In this document: positions 63,868 through 64,000 of the stretch, piece by piece
Position numbering within the stretch: position 1 is the first letter of the stretch
Layout of the letters: each line of letters opens with the position of its first letter
Notes under the pieces: generated by a model
Database searches by the model: none
Seen by the model: the letters and a program-made list of their open reading frames with translations, nothing else
What the model was told of the DNA's origin: nothing
Translations under genes and position numbers: made by a program
NCBI GenBank assembly: GCA_020350725.1
Contig: CP070719.1
Span: forward strand, 2,514,794-2,578,793
Length of the DNA: 64,000 nt
Reading direction: 5' to 3'
Source: a bacterium
GTDB lineage: Bacteria; BMS3Abin14

Positions 63868-64000
63868 ATGAAGCGCCATATAATAAACTCCGCTTTCCCG
63901 GCGGCCATATTCCTGCTCATGTTCAGTTTCATAGCGGCACCGTCCATGGCCGCTGAAAAACCCAATATCGTCATCATGATGGTGGACAACCTCGGCTGGG
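63868..64000 (+). CDS. Second sulfatase-like protein (3' end outside window)
   Basis: ATG 63868 opens a frame that runs off the end. The first residues form a signal peptide (MKRHIINSAFPAAIFLLMFSFIAAPSMAAE), then 'KPNIVIMMVDNLGWG', the sulfatase N-terminal metal-binding pattern (NIVxxMxDNxGxG). It is a paralogue of the preceding gene, about 350 bp downstream in the same direction. The catalytic Cys is beyond the window. Confidence 0.8.
   Translation, partial: MKRHIINSAFPAAIFLLMFSFIAAPSMAAEKPNIVIMMVDNLGW

Overview
This window reads as a piece of a GC-rich, respiratory, probably anaerobic Deltaproteobacterium-like chromosome (Desulfuromonadota/Desulfobacterota type). The evidence is gene order and content. 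An ilvD-ilvB-ilvN-ilvC-psd-pssA-leuA-leuC-leuD-leuB block runs into hom, an apgM-like gene, lysC and cimA, an arrangement I associate with Geobacter-like genomes. There are also repeated Cbc/Nrf-type modules (multiheme cytochrome, 4Fe-4S protein, NrfD), an octaheme HAO-family cytochrome and a bc complex with a multiheme partner. I count 37 heme c motifs in five proteins. No rRNA or tRNA gene was recognised. The assignment is an inference, not a taxonomic search.

Layout. 1-7 kb: end of a sugar-nucleotide/phosphomannomutase-like protein, an FtsB-like protein, a membrane GAF-GGDEF cyclase, a nitrilase-fold protein whose nucleophile Cys is Ser, an unknown exported protein, TsaB and RimI. 7-9 kb: HAO-family cytochrome behind an FNR/DNR-type promoter, then a DUF465 protein with its own promoter and terminator. 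9-27 kb: branched-chain amino acid, phosphatidylethanolamine and aspartate-family biosynthesis. 27-38 kb: a 13-heme NapC/NirT-like protein, a DUF2339-like membrane protein and two consecutive quinol-oxidoreductase-like modules separated by an unusual protein made of 28-residue RFG..GFL.WLL repeats. 38-44 kb: HDAC-family amidohydrolase, ComEA-like HhH protein, and cysE-iscR-iscS-iscU-mnmA. 44-53 kb: ECF sigma/anti-sigma/periplasmic protein operon, MtaB and TrmO, acylphosphatase, glycosyltransferase, acetate kinase, an outer-membrane-like protein and a small periplasmic helical protein. 53-58 kb: cytochrome b, a four-helix-bundle (23S-IVS family) gene wedged in the operon, the Rieske protein and an octaheme HEAT/TPR cytochrome. 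58-61 kb: two convergent PIN-domain toxin-antitoxin pairs. 61-64 kb: a winged-helix/PAS regulator and two arylsulfatases, the first with foreign-looking codon use and the second cut by the window end.

How it fits together. The amino-acid block makes Val, Leu and Ile (Ile from pyruvate through CimA) and feeds Asp-family synthesis. The cytochrome, Fe-S and NrfD genes look like several alternative quinol-to-periplasm electron exits, probably switched by Crp/Fnr-family regulators. The cys/isc genes supply Fe-S clusters for them.

The most unusual signal is between genes. Many intergenic spacers consist of short 'word' arrays, such as ATTGGAGATTAGA, CTGAATACTGA, CCAAAGTCCAAAATCC, CGAATCACGAATTACG, GGCTCGGGCTCGG or GTTTACGGGTACGTG. 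In many spacers a word array on one side is matched by its reverse complement on the other, giving large imperfect hairpins. One such hairpin encloses the four-helix-bundle gene inside the bc operon. Two copies of another flank a toxin-antitoxin pair.
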